From Bacillota bacterium (GTDB lineage Bacteria > Bacillota_A > Clostridia > Christensenellales > Aristaeellaceae), in assembly GCA_023421735.1 (NCBI GenBank), contig JAEZSP010000016.1:1-13328 (forward strand): DNA of 13,328 bases, given 5' to 3'. The position numbers and the translations under genes were made by a program. How positions within the stretch are numbered: position 1 is the first letter of the stretch; each line of letters opens with the position of its first letter. A model generated the notes under the pieces. The model saw only the letters and a list, made by a program, of their open reading frames with translations. It was not told where the DNA came from and did no database searches. This document shows positions 6,594-13,328 of this stretch, piece after piece.

Positions 6594-7556
6594 TCAATTC
6601 TCTCGCAGCCGCGGATTGATGATTTCCTCGAGGCCCGAGGAGAAGAAGATGCACGCCATCTGGAACAGTCCCATGACCGCGATGGGCGCGAAAATATTCA
6701 AATAGCCCTTGGTGCTCACCAGTCCGCCGTTTGCTGCCTTGGCAAGGTTAATCATCGCACCCCAGTTGGTCGATTTGTAGGTCACGATGCCCAGCAGCAT
6801 GAGACCCACCGACATGAGGATTGCGTTATACATGGTCATGACGAAGTTGATGGCGAGATAGCTCGTGATGTTGGGCAGAATTTCCCGGAAGATGATGTAA
6901 CGCCTGCTCATGCCCATCATCCGATCGCAAAGCATGAAGTCGCGCTCCTTGAGGGAGAGAATCTGCGCCCGAATCTGCATGGCAAGCCCCGCCCATGTGA
7001 AGATCGACAGGATCGTTGCGAACACAAACACGTTGTTGATGTCGAGCCGCACGGCAAGGATCATGAAAACCGGTGTTTGGGGAAGCGTGAGGATGGTCTT
7101 TGCAATAAAGGAAAGACCCACATCCACCCATCCCCCGATAAAACCCGCCGCCGCGCCCATCACAAATCCGATGAGGATGGTCAGGACGGCCGCGATGGCG
7201 GCAACCGTCAAAACGTCGCGGGAACCGTGCACCACCTGCGCAAAAATGTCAATGCCTGTAAAGTCCGTGCCCAAAGGATGCGCCCAGGAGGGCATCTGAT
7301 AGCGGGCATCGTAGTCGACCGTCTGGTCAAGGTTCACAATGATCGGCCCAATCGTCGCCATCAGGAGAAAGATCACGAGAATTACGAAACCCACGAACGC
7401 CTTCTTGTTTCGGTACAGAATCAGAAAGCTCATCCGGAGGTTGTTGAAAAAGCGTATCCACGCATTCGTTGATTTGTGGAGCTTCATCCATTCCTGGCGT
7501 TGCTTGCGCGCTCTCTTTTCAGCCTTCAGCTGTTTTCTCGTTTTTTTTGCGTCCAT
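6594..7556 (-). CDS. Opp/Dpp-type ABC permease, OppC/DppC-like
   Basis: Predicted 320-residue inner-membrane permease. Two ATGs compete: 7562 overlaps the preceding stop as ATGA but sits only one base after GGAGG (7564-7568), whereas 7556 is seven bases away, so I prefer 7556. The first about 25 residues are an unusually basic cytoplasmic tail (KKTRKQLKAEKRARK). TM1 is about 52-73. HPLGTDFTGIDIF (93-105), diagnostic of OppC/DppC, follows the first periplasmic loop. Four to five further helices lie at about 115-138, 150-170, 174-193, 236-257 and 286-306. The cytoplasmic EAA loop that docks on the ATPase is at about 204-229 (ERDFMLCDRMMGMSRR and following). The protein ends NPRLREN, matching the family's usual end. 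It pairs with the permease encoded just upstream. Confidence 0.92.
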   Translation of the reverse strand: MDAKKTRKQLKAEKRARKQRQEWMKLHKSTNAWIRFFNNLRMSFLILYRNKKAFVGFVILVIFLLMATIGPIIVNLDQTVDYDARYQMPSWAHPLGTDFTGIDIFAQVVHGSRDVLTVAAIAAVLTILIGFVMGAAAGFIGGWVDVGLSFIAKTILTLPQTPVFMILAVRLDINNVFVFATILSIFTWAGLAMQIRAQILSLKERDFMLCDRMMGMSRRYIIFREILPNITSYLAINFVMTMYNAILMSVGLMLLGIVTYKSTNWGAMINLAKAANGGLVSTKGYLNIFAPIAVMGLFQMACIFFSSGLEEIINPRLREN

Positions 7557-7558
7557 CT

Positions 7559-8557
7559 TCATTCCTCCGTCCGCACGCGCGGGTCAAGCACCGAATAGAC
7601 GAGGTCTGCGATGAGGAGCGCCGCGATGGTCGCCGTGGCGGAGACGATGAGGATGCCCTGCAAAAGGGTAAAATCGCGGAAGGAGAGCGCATTTCCCATA
7701 TAATAGCCGATGCCGTAATACTTAAAAAACGTTTCCACAAACACCGCGCCGCCCATGTAGATGCCAAAGGTGGACGCAAACGACGTCACCAACGGCAGCA
7801 TGGCGTTTTTCTTGAGATAGTATTTACGGATGCGCCGCTGCGGGACGGACCTTGCATAGGCTGCGGTAATATAATCCTCGCCCAGCACGCCGATCGCGCT
7901 GGCCCGCATGTTCATCGTCCAGCTCAGCACCGTTGAGATAAAGACGCAGGCGATGGGCATGGCCGCATAATAAAGCACGCTTGCGAAAAACGGCAGATTG
8001 AAGCCCGGGTCCACCATAATCGAATATTTGCCCGCCACGGGAAACCAACCGAGCTTGATGCAAAAGATGACGATCATAAGCAGGGGCCATAAATAGTAAG
8101 GAATCGACGAAACAATCACATACAGCCCCGTGATCAGGGGATCGAGGAGCGTCTTTCGCTTCCATGCCATGAGGGCACCGAGATTGGTACCCACGGCGAA
8201 GCTCAATAAAAGCGCTACGGTCACCACAAGGAGCGTCCATGGAAACGCATCCGCGATGATGGACATCACGCTGGTTTTTTGATACTGCATGGAGTAGCCG
8301 AGACTTCCATGGACGATGTTGTTCACATACGTCCCGAATTGACGGAGGACCGGCTCATCGGGGTTGTAATTGAGGATGAACGCGACGCGATAGCGCGCAA
8401 CCTCCATGGTGAGATTTTGCTCCTTCGCGATCTTGATAGCCATGTTTTCGACCACGTCGCCCGGCGTCAGACGCAAAAGGAAAAACGTGATCGTCACGAC
8501 CACGATGATGTTGATGAGCGAGATGCCCACACGCTTCAGGAGAACTGAAAGCCGCAA
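7559..8557 (-). CDS. Opp/Dpp-type ABC permease, OppB/DppB-like
   Basis: Predicted 332-residue inner-membrane permease. TM1 (about 11-28) is followed by RLTPGD (29-34), the OppB/DppB hallmark. A long external loop follows (about 35-105), then five more helices. The EAA loop is about 226-255 (GEDYITAAYARSVPQRRIRK and following), and the C terminus LDPRVRTEE is the standard end. I prefer TTG 8557 as start: AGGGGG (8566-8571) lies eight bases upstream, exactly as in the binding-protein gene, and the resulting N terminus MRLSVLLKRVGISL resembles family members. GTG 8566 would begin inside the ribosome site. It follows the binding-protein gene after an 80-base gap holding a strong hairpin, and its stop overlaps the next gene's region. 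Confidence 0.9.
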   Translation of the reverse strand: MRLSVLLKRVGISLINIIVVVTITFFLLRLTPGDVVENMAIKIAKEQNLTMEVARYRVAFILNYNPDEPVLRQFGTYVNNIVHGSLGYSMQYQKTSVMSIIADAFPWTLLVVTVALLLSFAVGTNLGALMAWKRKTLLDPLITGLYVIVSSIPYYLWPLLMIVIFCIKLGWFPVAGKYSIMVDPGFNLPFFASVLYYAAMPIACVFISTVLSWTMNMRASAIGVLGEDYITAAYARSVPQRRIRKYYLKKNAMLPLVTSFASTFGIYMGGAVFVETFFKYYGIGYYMGNALSFRDFTLLQGILIVSATATIAALLIADLVYSVLDPRVRTEE

Positions 8558-8565
8558 GCAAGCCA

Positions 8566-8577
8566 CCCCCTATTCTC
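8566..8577 (-). promoter_or_regulatory. Permease leader with a 12-nt copy of the binding-protein leader
   Basis: GAGAATAGGGGG (complement of 8566-8577) is identical to the leader of the solute-binding-protein gene (complement of 10523-10534). In both cases eight bases separate it from the start codon (TTG 8557 and ATG 10514). AGGGGG is the likely ribosome site. The shared position supports the TTG start of the permease. Confidence 0.55.
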
Positions 8578-8598
8578 AAAATGTGATTCGACGGACGG

Positions 8599-8621
8599 CG
8601 GCGGGGGCAAAGCCCCCGCCG
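8599..8621 (-). other. Strong intergenic hairpin between binding-protein and permease genes
   Basis: CGGCGGGGGC (8599-8608) pairs perfectly with GCCCCCGCCG (8612-8621) around an AAA loop, forming a 10-bp all-GC stem. The seven-T run (8622-8628) is on the + strand, where no gene ends. In the operon's own direction the stem is preceded by seven A and has no following U tract, so it should not terminate efficiently. A hairpin after a binding-protein gene commonly protects the upstream mRNA from 3' decay and keeps the binding protein in excess over the membrane parts. I infer that role here. Confidence 0.6.
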
Positions 8622-8639
8622 TTTTTTTCAAATGGCCGA

Positions 8640-10514
8640 TTATTTCGACTTATAGGTGCCGTTGGAGAGCACGAGACCCTGCGCCACCCAGATGTACCAG
8701 TGGTCATTGACCGTCTTGAGCTGCTCGGGGTCGGTGGGGATCATGATGTTTCTGCCCTGCGCCTCAATCTGATCGGCAAGGGGCAGCCCGTCGATATCCG
8801 CCATGTTCAGCCAGTAGCCGGAAGCGTTCTGGAAGAAGGAAATGGAGAACACATTCTCATTCGTGATGTAGGAGATGCGGCTCGCGGCGGCGATCATGTC
8901 GGCATCCGACATGGCCAGCATGGTCTTGAGAAGTGCGGAGATGTCGGTGTCTTCGCCATTCTGATCCTGATAGACCATATTGATCTCGTCCTTGCGGCTG
9001 CCTTCGGTAAACTTCGGGAAGTTGCCGGCGCGCGCGGCGAATGCGGTGCCGTAGTAGCCCTCCTGAAGCGGGCCATAGGGGCAGTAAAGACCCCAGCAGT
9101 TGTCGATCCAGTTGCAGGCAAACTCGTAATCCTTGGTCTCAGCGGTGTATTCGCTGGTATAGACGGAAGGCTCGAGCACCTTGAGCTCGGTGGTCAGACC
9201 AAAGGCCGTAAGCTGTTGGGAAAAGACCTGCGCGGCATTGAGGAACTGGAAGTCCGAGGTGGTAATGGTGGTCCACTGGATCTTTGCATCGTTCTCGTTG
9301 TACCAGCCGTCATCCTTCTTGGTCCAACCCACGGATGTGAGAAGTTCGGTGGCCTTCGCCTGGTCGGTGGGATATTTTGTCATCAACGCGGTCACATCGG
9401 CGGAAACCCAGCCCTCGTTGTTGACATAGCTCTCCGGCATACCCAGCGCCGCATAGGTCGCGGTATAGCCGTAATAGTTGCCCACCTCGCGGATGGCGTC
9501 GCGGTCGAGTACATACGCGATGGCCTGACGGACTTCCTTCTTGTTGAGGTTTTCGTCCTGAATGTCGATGGACACGCCCACGGAGGCGTTGTCGAGGGTC
9601 ATGTAGTGGACGAGGTTTGTGTCGGCCGCGAGAATGCCCTCGAGAACGTCCTTGGCGGGCGTGCCGTCGGAGCGGGAGAGCTGGCCTGCCTGGAGCATGG
9701 TCATCTTCGTGTCGGTATCGACGTTCACGAAGTGAATCTTCTCAAAGCCCAGCAGATCGAGATTGTAGTAAGAGGGATTTTTCACCATGATGCAGTCGGT
9801 GTCGGTCATCTTGCTGACCATGTAGGAGCCGGTTCCGCAGGGGATCTGGTTCTCGGGTCCATAGGAGATGAACGCCTGCCAGTTGGCGGACAGCGCGGAG
9901 ATGGTTTCCTCGGTGTATTCAAGGCCAAATGCGCGCTTGTTGGCGGCGTTCTCGGTCTCGACGCCCGTCGCCAGGAGCTGTGCCGCGGCATCCACGTAGG
10001 AGCCGAAGATGTGATAGGGGATACAGCCGTCGTAGTTCGTCGCGATCATCCGGATGCGAACGCCGGGGTTGATCGTTTCACGCCATGTGAACTTGAGGGT
10101 GTAATCGTCGACGATTTCGATGCTCTTGAGCTGCTGCGTGACTGAGCAGGAGTTGTTGAGCATGTAGTAGCCCCAGATGTCCTTGGCGGTGAGCGGTTCG
10201 CCGTCATTGTACTTGACATCCTGGCGGAGATGAATCGTGTCGGTGTAATCATCCTGCTCAAAGGACTCCGCCAACCGCGGATAGTAGGTACCCGAGACCG
10301 CGACCAGGCAGAAGAGCCCTTCATAGGTCATCGAGCCGATCTGCCAGCCGACGCCGTTGGTGGCGAAGTAGTTGGCGATGTAGGAATTCACCGGCGGCCA
10401 GGAGCAGGTGTCGGTGAATACGCCGGACTCCGCGGACGCGGGCGCGACCACGAAGCACGTGCTCAGGAGACAGACAGCCAAAATGAGTGCCAGGCGAGTG
10501 GTCAGTTTTCTCAT
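8640..10514 (-). CDS. Extracellular solute-binding protein, family 5 (SBP_bac_5)
   Basis: Predicted 624 residues; captures the ligand outside the membrane and hands it to the permease pair encoded downstream. Residues 1-28 are a signal peptide: basic MRKLTTR, a hydrophobic core, then ASA|ES as a signal peptidase I site. A cysteine at 20 is preceded by L-S-T, a poor lipobox, so lipid anchoring is doubtful. The family-5 core signature is at about 96-117 (IHLRQDVKYNDGEPLTAKDI), followed by the usual long two-lobed domain. Length is near the upper end of the family. ATG 10514 lies eight bases from AGGGGG. The N-terminal binding region is rich in aromatic residues (W39, Y45, Y49, F50, W57), compatible with stacking against sugar rings as well as peptides. 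Substrate is not assignable; the neighbouring sugar enzymes favour an oligosaccharide or glycoside. Confidence 0.92.
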   Translation of the reverse strand: MRKLTTRLALILAVCLLSTCFVVAPASAESGVFTDTCSWPPVNSYIANYFATNGVGWQIGSMTYEGLFCLVAVSGTYYPRLAESFEQDDYTDTIHLRQDVKYNDGEPLTAKDIWGYYMLNNSCSVTQQLKSIEIVDDYTLKFTWRETINPGVRIRMIATNYDGCIPYHIFGSYVDAAAQLLATGVETENAANKRAFGLEYTEETISALSANWQAFISYGPENQIPCGTGSYMVSKMTDTDCIMVKNPSYYNLDLLGFEKIHFVNVDTDTKMTMLQAGQLSRSDGTPAKDVLEGILAADTNLVHYMTLDNASVGVSIDIQDENLNKKEVRQAIAYVLDRDAIREVGNYYGYTATYAALGMPESYVNNEGWVSADVTALMTKYPTDQAKATELLTSVGWTKKDDGWYNENDAKIQWTTITTSDFQFLNAAQVFSQQLTAFGLTTELKVLEPSVYTSEYTAETKDYEFACNWIDNCWGLYCPYGPLQEGYYGTAFAARAGNFPKFTEGSRKDEINMVYQDQNGEDTDISALLKTMLAMSDADMIAAASRISYITNENVFSISFFQNASGYWLNMADIDGLPLADQIEAQGRNIMIPTDPEQLKTVNDHWYIWVAQGLVLSNGTYKSK

Positions 10515-10522
10515 GAATGATT

Positions 10523-10534
10523 CCCCCTATTCTC
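10523..10534 (-). promoter_or_regulatory. Binding-protein leader, 12-nt copy shared with the permease leader
   Basis: GAGAATAGGGGG (complement of these bases) ends eight bases before ATG 10514 and includes the likely ribosome site AGGGGG. It is identical to the leader of the first permease gene about 1.95 kb downstream. A further AAGGAG lies just upstream, too far to serve this start well. Confidence 0.5.
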
Positions 10535-10540
10535 CTTCTA

Positions 10541-10567
10541 AATTCAACCGCTTGCGCGGGTCGAATT
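10541..10567 (-). other. Stem-loop between dehydrogenase and binding-protein genes
   Basis: AATTCAACC (10541-10549) pairs with GGTCGAATT (10559-10567) with one A-C mismatch and a nine-base loop. It overlaps the dehydrogenase stop codon (10566-10568) and ends just before the binding-protein ribosome region. There is no U tract in the operon's direction. It may mark an RNA processing or protection point that sets binding-protein mRNA apart from the upstream part. Confidence is low because the stem is short. Confidence 0.3.
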
Positions 10568-11630
10568 ACCGCTGAATGATGACCTCGTGCCCTGTCCGCG
10601 CGGATTCATACATGGACGTGATGATCCGCATGAGCTCGATGCCGTCGTCGATCCGGTTTCGGCATTCTGCCTCGCCGCTTGCGCAGTCCACAAAGTGGCG
10701 GATTTCCGCCTCGAACACCTTCTCAAAGGGCGGAATGTCGATCTGGGGCTTGATATTGACCAGATACCCGTTCATCTCGGTCATGAGAGTCAGATGCGGT
10801 TCCACGACGGCGCCGCCCTTGGAGCCGTAGATTTCCACGCCGATGACGCCCTCCTCAATTTCCTGACTGTAAGAAAATTCGAGGCTCATGGTCATCCCGT
10901 TGTCGAACTTGACCATGCCCACCGCCAGATCCTCCACGTCGCTGAAGGAGGAGGGATCGACGGAGGCATAGCGATCGATGCCCTTCACGTGCGTGCGGGA
11001 TCCCATATTGTCGTAGGTGGACGCATAGCAGGACACCGCGTGGGGCTTGCCGGTCAGATAGCGCACCAGATCGATGAGGTGTACGCCGTTGTCGATCAAT
11101 GGCCCGCCGCCTGAAAGTTTGGAATTGGCGAACCACCCCAGCGGGCAGCCGCAGCGGCGCGTAACCGCGATCTTTGAAAAGTTGATGTCGCCGAAGAAGC
11201 CGTTGTTGTAAAAGTCCAGCACCAAATCGGCATTTCTGCCAAAGCGGCGCACAAAGCCGATCATGAGTGTTTTGCCGCTTTCAATCTCGGCCTTTTGCAT
11301 GGCCTCTGCCTGTGCGACCGTCATGGCCGGAGGCTTTTCACACAGGACGTGTTTTCCAGCCATGAGCGCGTCGATCGTGATCGGCGCATGTCCGTTATTC
11401 CATGTGCATACGCTGATGGCGTCGATGTCGCTCTTCTCAAGCATTTCCCTGTGACTTCCATAGACCTCCCGAAAGCCGTACTTTTTCGCCCATGCCTCCG
11501 CGCGAGACATGTTGAGATCGCACGCCGCAACGAGTTCGACCTTTCCCTCCTCGGCGAGCTTTGCATAGCCAATCATATGCGCGTTTGAGATACTGCCGGT
11601 GCCGACAAGCCCGATTTTAACCGGTTTCAT
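10566..11630 (-). CDS. Gfo/Idh/MocA-family NAD(P)-dependent dehydrogenase
   Basis: Predicted 354-residue cytoplasmic oxidoreductase that oxidises or reduces a hydroxyl/carbonyl group of a sugar, inositol or sugar acid. Residues 5-120 form the Rossmann domain: GLVGTGSIS (7-15) is the dinucleotide loop, and VELVAACDLN (31-40) ends in the acidic residue that usually favours NAD. CEKPPA (97-102) holds the conserved lysine K99. The second domain begins near 125; GGGPLIDNGVHLIDLV (174-189) contains the catalytic aspartate/histidine pair of the family (D180, H184). Its ATG 11630 overlaps the AraC stop as ATGA, behind GGAGGAG, so the two are translationally coupled. With a TIM-barrel isomerase and an importer in the same operon it probably processes the imported sugar. 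The exact reaction cannot be told. Confidence 0.9.
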   Translation of the reverse strand: MKPVKIGLVGTGSISNAHMIGYAKLAEEGKVELVAACDLNMSRAEAWAKKYGFREVYGSHREMLEKSDIDAISVCTWNNGHAPITIDALMAGKHVLCEKPPAMTVAQAEAMQKAEIESGKTLMIGFVRRFGRNADLVLDFYNNGFFGDINFSKIAVTRRCGCPLGWFANSKLSGGGPLIDNGVHLIDLVRYLTGKPHAVSCYASTYDNMGSRTHVKGIDRYASVDPSSFSDVEDLAVGMVKFDNGMTMSLEFSYSQEIEEGVIGVEIYGSKGGAVVEPHLTLMTEMNGYLVNIKPQIDIPPFEKVFEAEIRHFVDCASGEAECRNRIDDGIELMRIITSMYESARTGHEVIIQR

Positions 11631-12520
11631 GTGTTCTCCTCCTGCCTTTGCTGCCTCAGATACTGCGTGGGACTCATTCCATAAATGCCGCGAAACACCT
11701 TGCCGAACGCCTGCATGCTCTGATACCCCAACCGCTCCGCGGTCTGTGTGGCCGTCAACGCGGCCTCCGTGAGAAGTTCCGCCCCCTTTTCCATCTTCTT
11801 TTTGTGAATGTACTGCTGGAGCGTAATCCCGGTCTTATTCTTGAACAGGTGCGAAATATAGGTATAGCTATAGCCCAGCTTCTCCGCCAACGCGCGGATC
11901 GAGCCGATTTCACAGATATGGTCGTCCACGTAGCGGATAATGAGGTAGACGGTGACGCCGACATTGATCGTTGTGACTTCGCGCTGGCCGGGCGACGCAG
12001 CGTGGGATACGGCGTTTCGGTAGGCGAGATGGATGATGAGTCGTAGGGATGCCGATACGATTTCTTCAAAGCAGGGCAAATCCCAGTAAAACTCCTGCAC
12101 GGTCTTGCCAATGATTTCGCCCACGCCGGATCGGTCCTGCGCGCAGGGCAATTCGAGCGAATCGAAGAACCGCAACACCTCCGCAAGGGCAGGCTCCCGC
12201 TGCTCCGCGTCCGGCACGTCGAACCCCATGTACAGATACCGAAGTTGGCTGCCCGCATCCGCACGAATGGCATGTACGTCGTTTTTAGAGTTTAGGTAGA
12301 TGTCGTTGGTGCGCACGCGATGCGCCGTCCCGTTGGTAAACATGGTGCCTTCGCCCGATTTAATATAGGCGATCTCATAGCACCACTGTTTGTGCGGCGC
12401 GATCTCGTACCCGACCTCGCAGCAGAGTTCTCCGATTTGATAGAGCAGTATGTTCCCGAACGAATTCGGGACGACGTCGAAATCCTTTGAAAAATGATAG
12501 ACTCTGCCGAGCGTCTCCAC
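11627..12520 (-). CDS. AraC-family transcriptional regulator with N-terminal sugar-sensing (cupin-like) half
   Basis: Predicted 297 residues. The first about 110 residues fit the AraC ligand-binding cupin: CYEIAYIKSGEGTMFTNG, then a beta-rich stretch. Residues about 115-200 are a helical linker. The C-terminal 100 residues carry two helix-turn-helix units: RALAEKLGYSYTYISHLFKN (209-228) and TATQTAERLGYQSMQAFGKVF (near 256-276), followed by GMSPTQYLR, the standard AraC ending. GTG 12520 was chosen because AAAGGAGG (12528-12535) is seven bases away; GTG 12526 would be only one base away. It lies inside the operon between the isomerase and the dehydrogenase, so it should be a local activator answering to the transported sugar or a derivative. 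Its target promoter is probably beyond the right edge of the window, since none is apparent within. Confidence 0.9.
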   Translation of the reverse strand: METLGRVYHFSKDFDVVPNSFGNILLYQIGELCCEVGYEIAPHKQWCYEIAYIKSGEGTMFTNGTAHRVRTNDIYLNSKNDVHAIRADAGSQLRYLYMGFDVPDAEQREPALAEVLRFFDSLELPCAQDRSGVGEIIGKTVQEFYWDLPCFEEIVSASLRLIIHLAYRNAVSHAASPGQREVTTINVGVTVYLIIRYVDDHICEIGSIRALAEKLGYSYTYISHLFKNKTGITLQQYIHKKKMEKGAELLTEAALTATQTAERLGYQSMQAFGKVFRGIYGMSPTQYLRQQRQEENT

Positions 12521-12559
12521 GGGCACTCCTCCTTTCGGGAAGATGCGTGAATGGCTTTG

Positions 12560-13201
12560 TCAGATGCGCGCGTTCAGGTACTCGACGGCCAGGCGGATGT
12601 CCCGTTCGGGCTCTTCGCCCGCCTCCCGTTCGATGGTGAGAAAGCCGCCGTAGCCGATTTCTTCGAGCGCGGAAAGCCATGCCGTAAAATCGACCTTGCC
12701 CGCGCCAAGCGGCGTCTCGGTAAACGGCTCCCCCCGATTTTGGAACTTTTCCCACCCACCGGGCATGAACAGCTCCTCGGGATCGAAGTCGTAGTTGCGC
12801 ACGCCGTCCTTCGCGTGGGTATGGACGATGTAACGCCCGAGGGTTTTCGTCGCCTCCACGGGATCGACGCCCGCGCACATGACGAAGTTCGCCGGATCGA
12901 GATTGACCGCCACGCCGTCCGAGCCCAATTCGTCCAGGAAACCCTTTAACAATTCGGCCGACTCGGGACCCGTCTCCACCGCGAAATGCGCGCCCACGCT
13001 CTTTGCGTAGTCCGCGAGTTCTCGGCAGGGCGCAAGCATGACCTCATAAAGGGGATTGTCCCGCTTTTTGGGCACGACGCCGATGTGCGTGGTGACGATA
13101 TTGGTTTCAAATGCGAGCGCCAGATCAAGGATTTTCTTGGAACGCTCCACCTGCGCGCGATTTTTTCCCGCGTCCATAAAGCCGCCGATGTCCCCGCAGA
13201 G
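12560..13201 (-). CDS. Sugar phosphate isomerase/epimerase (TIM barrel, AP-endonuclease-2 fold), 5' truncated
   Basis: About 213 gene-derived residues remain, from LCGDIGG to the stop. Family members usually have about 60-70 residues before that motif, so the first barrel strands are missing. Metal-site residues of the xylose-isomerase-like fold are visible: the histidine in VTTHIG, glutamate in VETGPE, aspartate in NLDPANF, the HTHAKD histidines and aspartate, and the late glutamate in IEREAG. The expected reaction is isomerisation or epimerisation of a sugar, keto-sugar or inositol derivative, matching the dehydrogenase in the operon. Upstream of 13201 the frame continues into a repeat and could begin at ATG 13210 or TTG 13213, but those codons are repeat-derived. 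Either the gene is broken by the repeat or the assembly joins two unrelated sequences. The intact gene would be the first readable member of the operon. Confidence 0.85.
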   Translation of the reverse strand, partial: LCGDIGGFMDAGKNRAQVERSKKILDLALAFETNIVTTHIGVVPKKRDNPLYEVMLAPCRELADYAKSVGAHFAVETGPESAELLKGFLDELGSDGVAVNLDPANFVMCAGVDPVEATKTLGRYIVHTHAKDGVRNYDFDPEELFMPGGWEKFQNRGEPFTETPLGAGKVDFTAWLSALEEIGYGGFLTIEREAGEEPERDIRLAVEYLNARI

Positions 13202-13252
13202 CAATGTCATCAACTTAAGGATGCAACCACCCTAAAAGCACCAAAAGGACGG
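13202..13252. repeat. 76-bp-period repeat, copy joined to the isomerase gene
   Basis: These 51 bases are identical to 13278-13328 except at one position (T 13207 versus C 13283). Similarity stops exactly at 13201/13202, where isomerase coding sequence begins. Read on the - strand, the frame from ATG 13286 to TAA 13217-13215, spanning most of one period, encodes 23 residues (MALVGKEGRF to GWLHP). Because 76 is not a multiple of three, the same start in this copy (ATG 13210) opens into the isomerase frame. Confidence 0.8.
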
Positions 13253-13277
13253 CACAAAACCGGCCCTCTTTTCCAAC

Positions 13278-13328
13278 CAATGCCATCAACTTAAGGATGC
13301 AACCACCCTAAAAGCACCAAAAGGACGG
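13278..13328. repeat. 76-bp-period repeat, terminal copy at contig end
   Basis: Second copy of the same 51 bases, offset by exactly 76. The contig ends inside it, the usual behaviour of an assembler at a repeat present many times in the genome. The 25 bases between the copies (13253-13277) may belong to the repeat unit or be a spacer; with fewer than two full periods visible this cannot be decided. No transposase or terminal inverted repeats are visible. Confidence 0.75.

Noticed and set aside
5369..7472. Two long + strand frames of 375 and 362 residues
   Set aside because: Both mirror the ATPase and permease genes, whose motifs on the - strand are unambiguous.
8599..8628. Terminator splitting the binding-protein gene from the permeases
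   Set aside because: The T run is on the strand opposite to the operon; in the operon's direction the hairpin is followed by GC-rich sequence with no U tract.
8406..10145. A 579-residue open frame on the + strand
   Set aside because: It is antisense to the binding-protein and permease genes and crosses the intergenic hairpin. Its residues (repeated V/G/H/D) are those expected from the complement of a real frame.
13202..13328. A minimal CRISPR array (51-base repeats, 25-base spacer)
   Set aside because: Repeats are too long and the spacer too short for known types, only two copies are visible, there is no cas gene, and a short open frame spans the unit. A tandem or dispersed repeat at a contig end fits better.

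Overview
The window looks like one contig from a metagenome-type assembly of a monoderm Firmicute, probably class Clostridia. This is inferred from the strong AGGAGG-type ribosome binding sites, the use of GTG and TTG starts, moderately high GC, tightly overlapping operons and the gene families present. No rRNA or tRNA is available to place it further. Both ends look like assembly boundaries. The left end is a 71-base poly-C run. The right end is one full plus one partial copy of a 76-bp-period repeat fused to the middle of a gene.

Left region (72-1204, + strand): the 3' end of an unidentified gene is followed by two small related genes, each ending in a sigma-70-region-4-like or ArpU-like helix-turn-helix. 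This gene type is found in the late-regulation modules of prophages and other mobile elements of Firmicutes. No integrase, terminase or structural gene is visible, so this is at most the edge of an element. A GC-rich intergenic segment with competing hairpins (1222-1271) separates it from the rest.

Middle region (1274-3998, - strand): a two-gene operon reads leftward. The first gene is a MocR/GabR-type regulator (GntR winged helix fused to a PLP fold-type I aminotransferase domain). The second is a free-standing PLP aminotransferase of the 2-aminoadipate/LysN-like group. The upstream gene-free stretch (3999-4327) holds a likely promoter, a 12-bp palindrome at the start of the transcript, a hairpin, and the terminator of the neighbouring operon.

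Right region (4328-13201, - strand): one long, tightly packed operon. In transcription order it encodes a 5'-truncated TIM-barrel sugar phosphate isomerase/epimerase, an AraC-family regulator with a cupin-like sensor half, a Gfo/Idh/MocA dehydrogenase, a secreted family-5 solute-binding protein, two Opp/Dpp-type permeases, two Opp/Dpp-type ATPases and a 71-residue two-helix membrane protein. Although the transporter is of the 'oligopeptide' class, its partners are sugar enzymes. The simplest reading is a carbohydrate or glycoside uptake and catabolism operon controlled by its own AraC protein, with substrate unknown.

I found no CRISPR array, tRNA, rRNA or recognisable transposase. The less ordinary items are the translationally coupled small membrane protein, the non-lipoprotein-like signal peptide of the binding protein, the identical 12-nt leader in front of the binding-protein and first permease genes, the MocR/aminotransferase pair with its candidate operator, and the repeat-gene junction at the right end.
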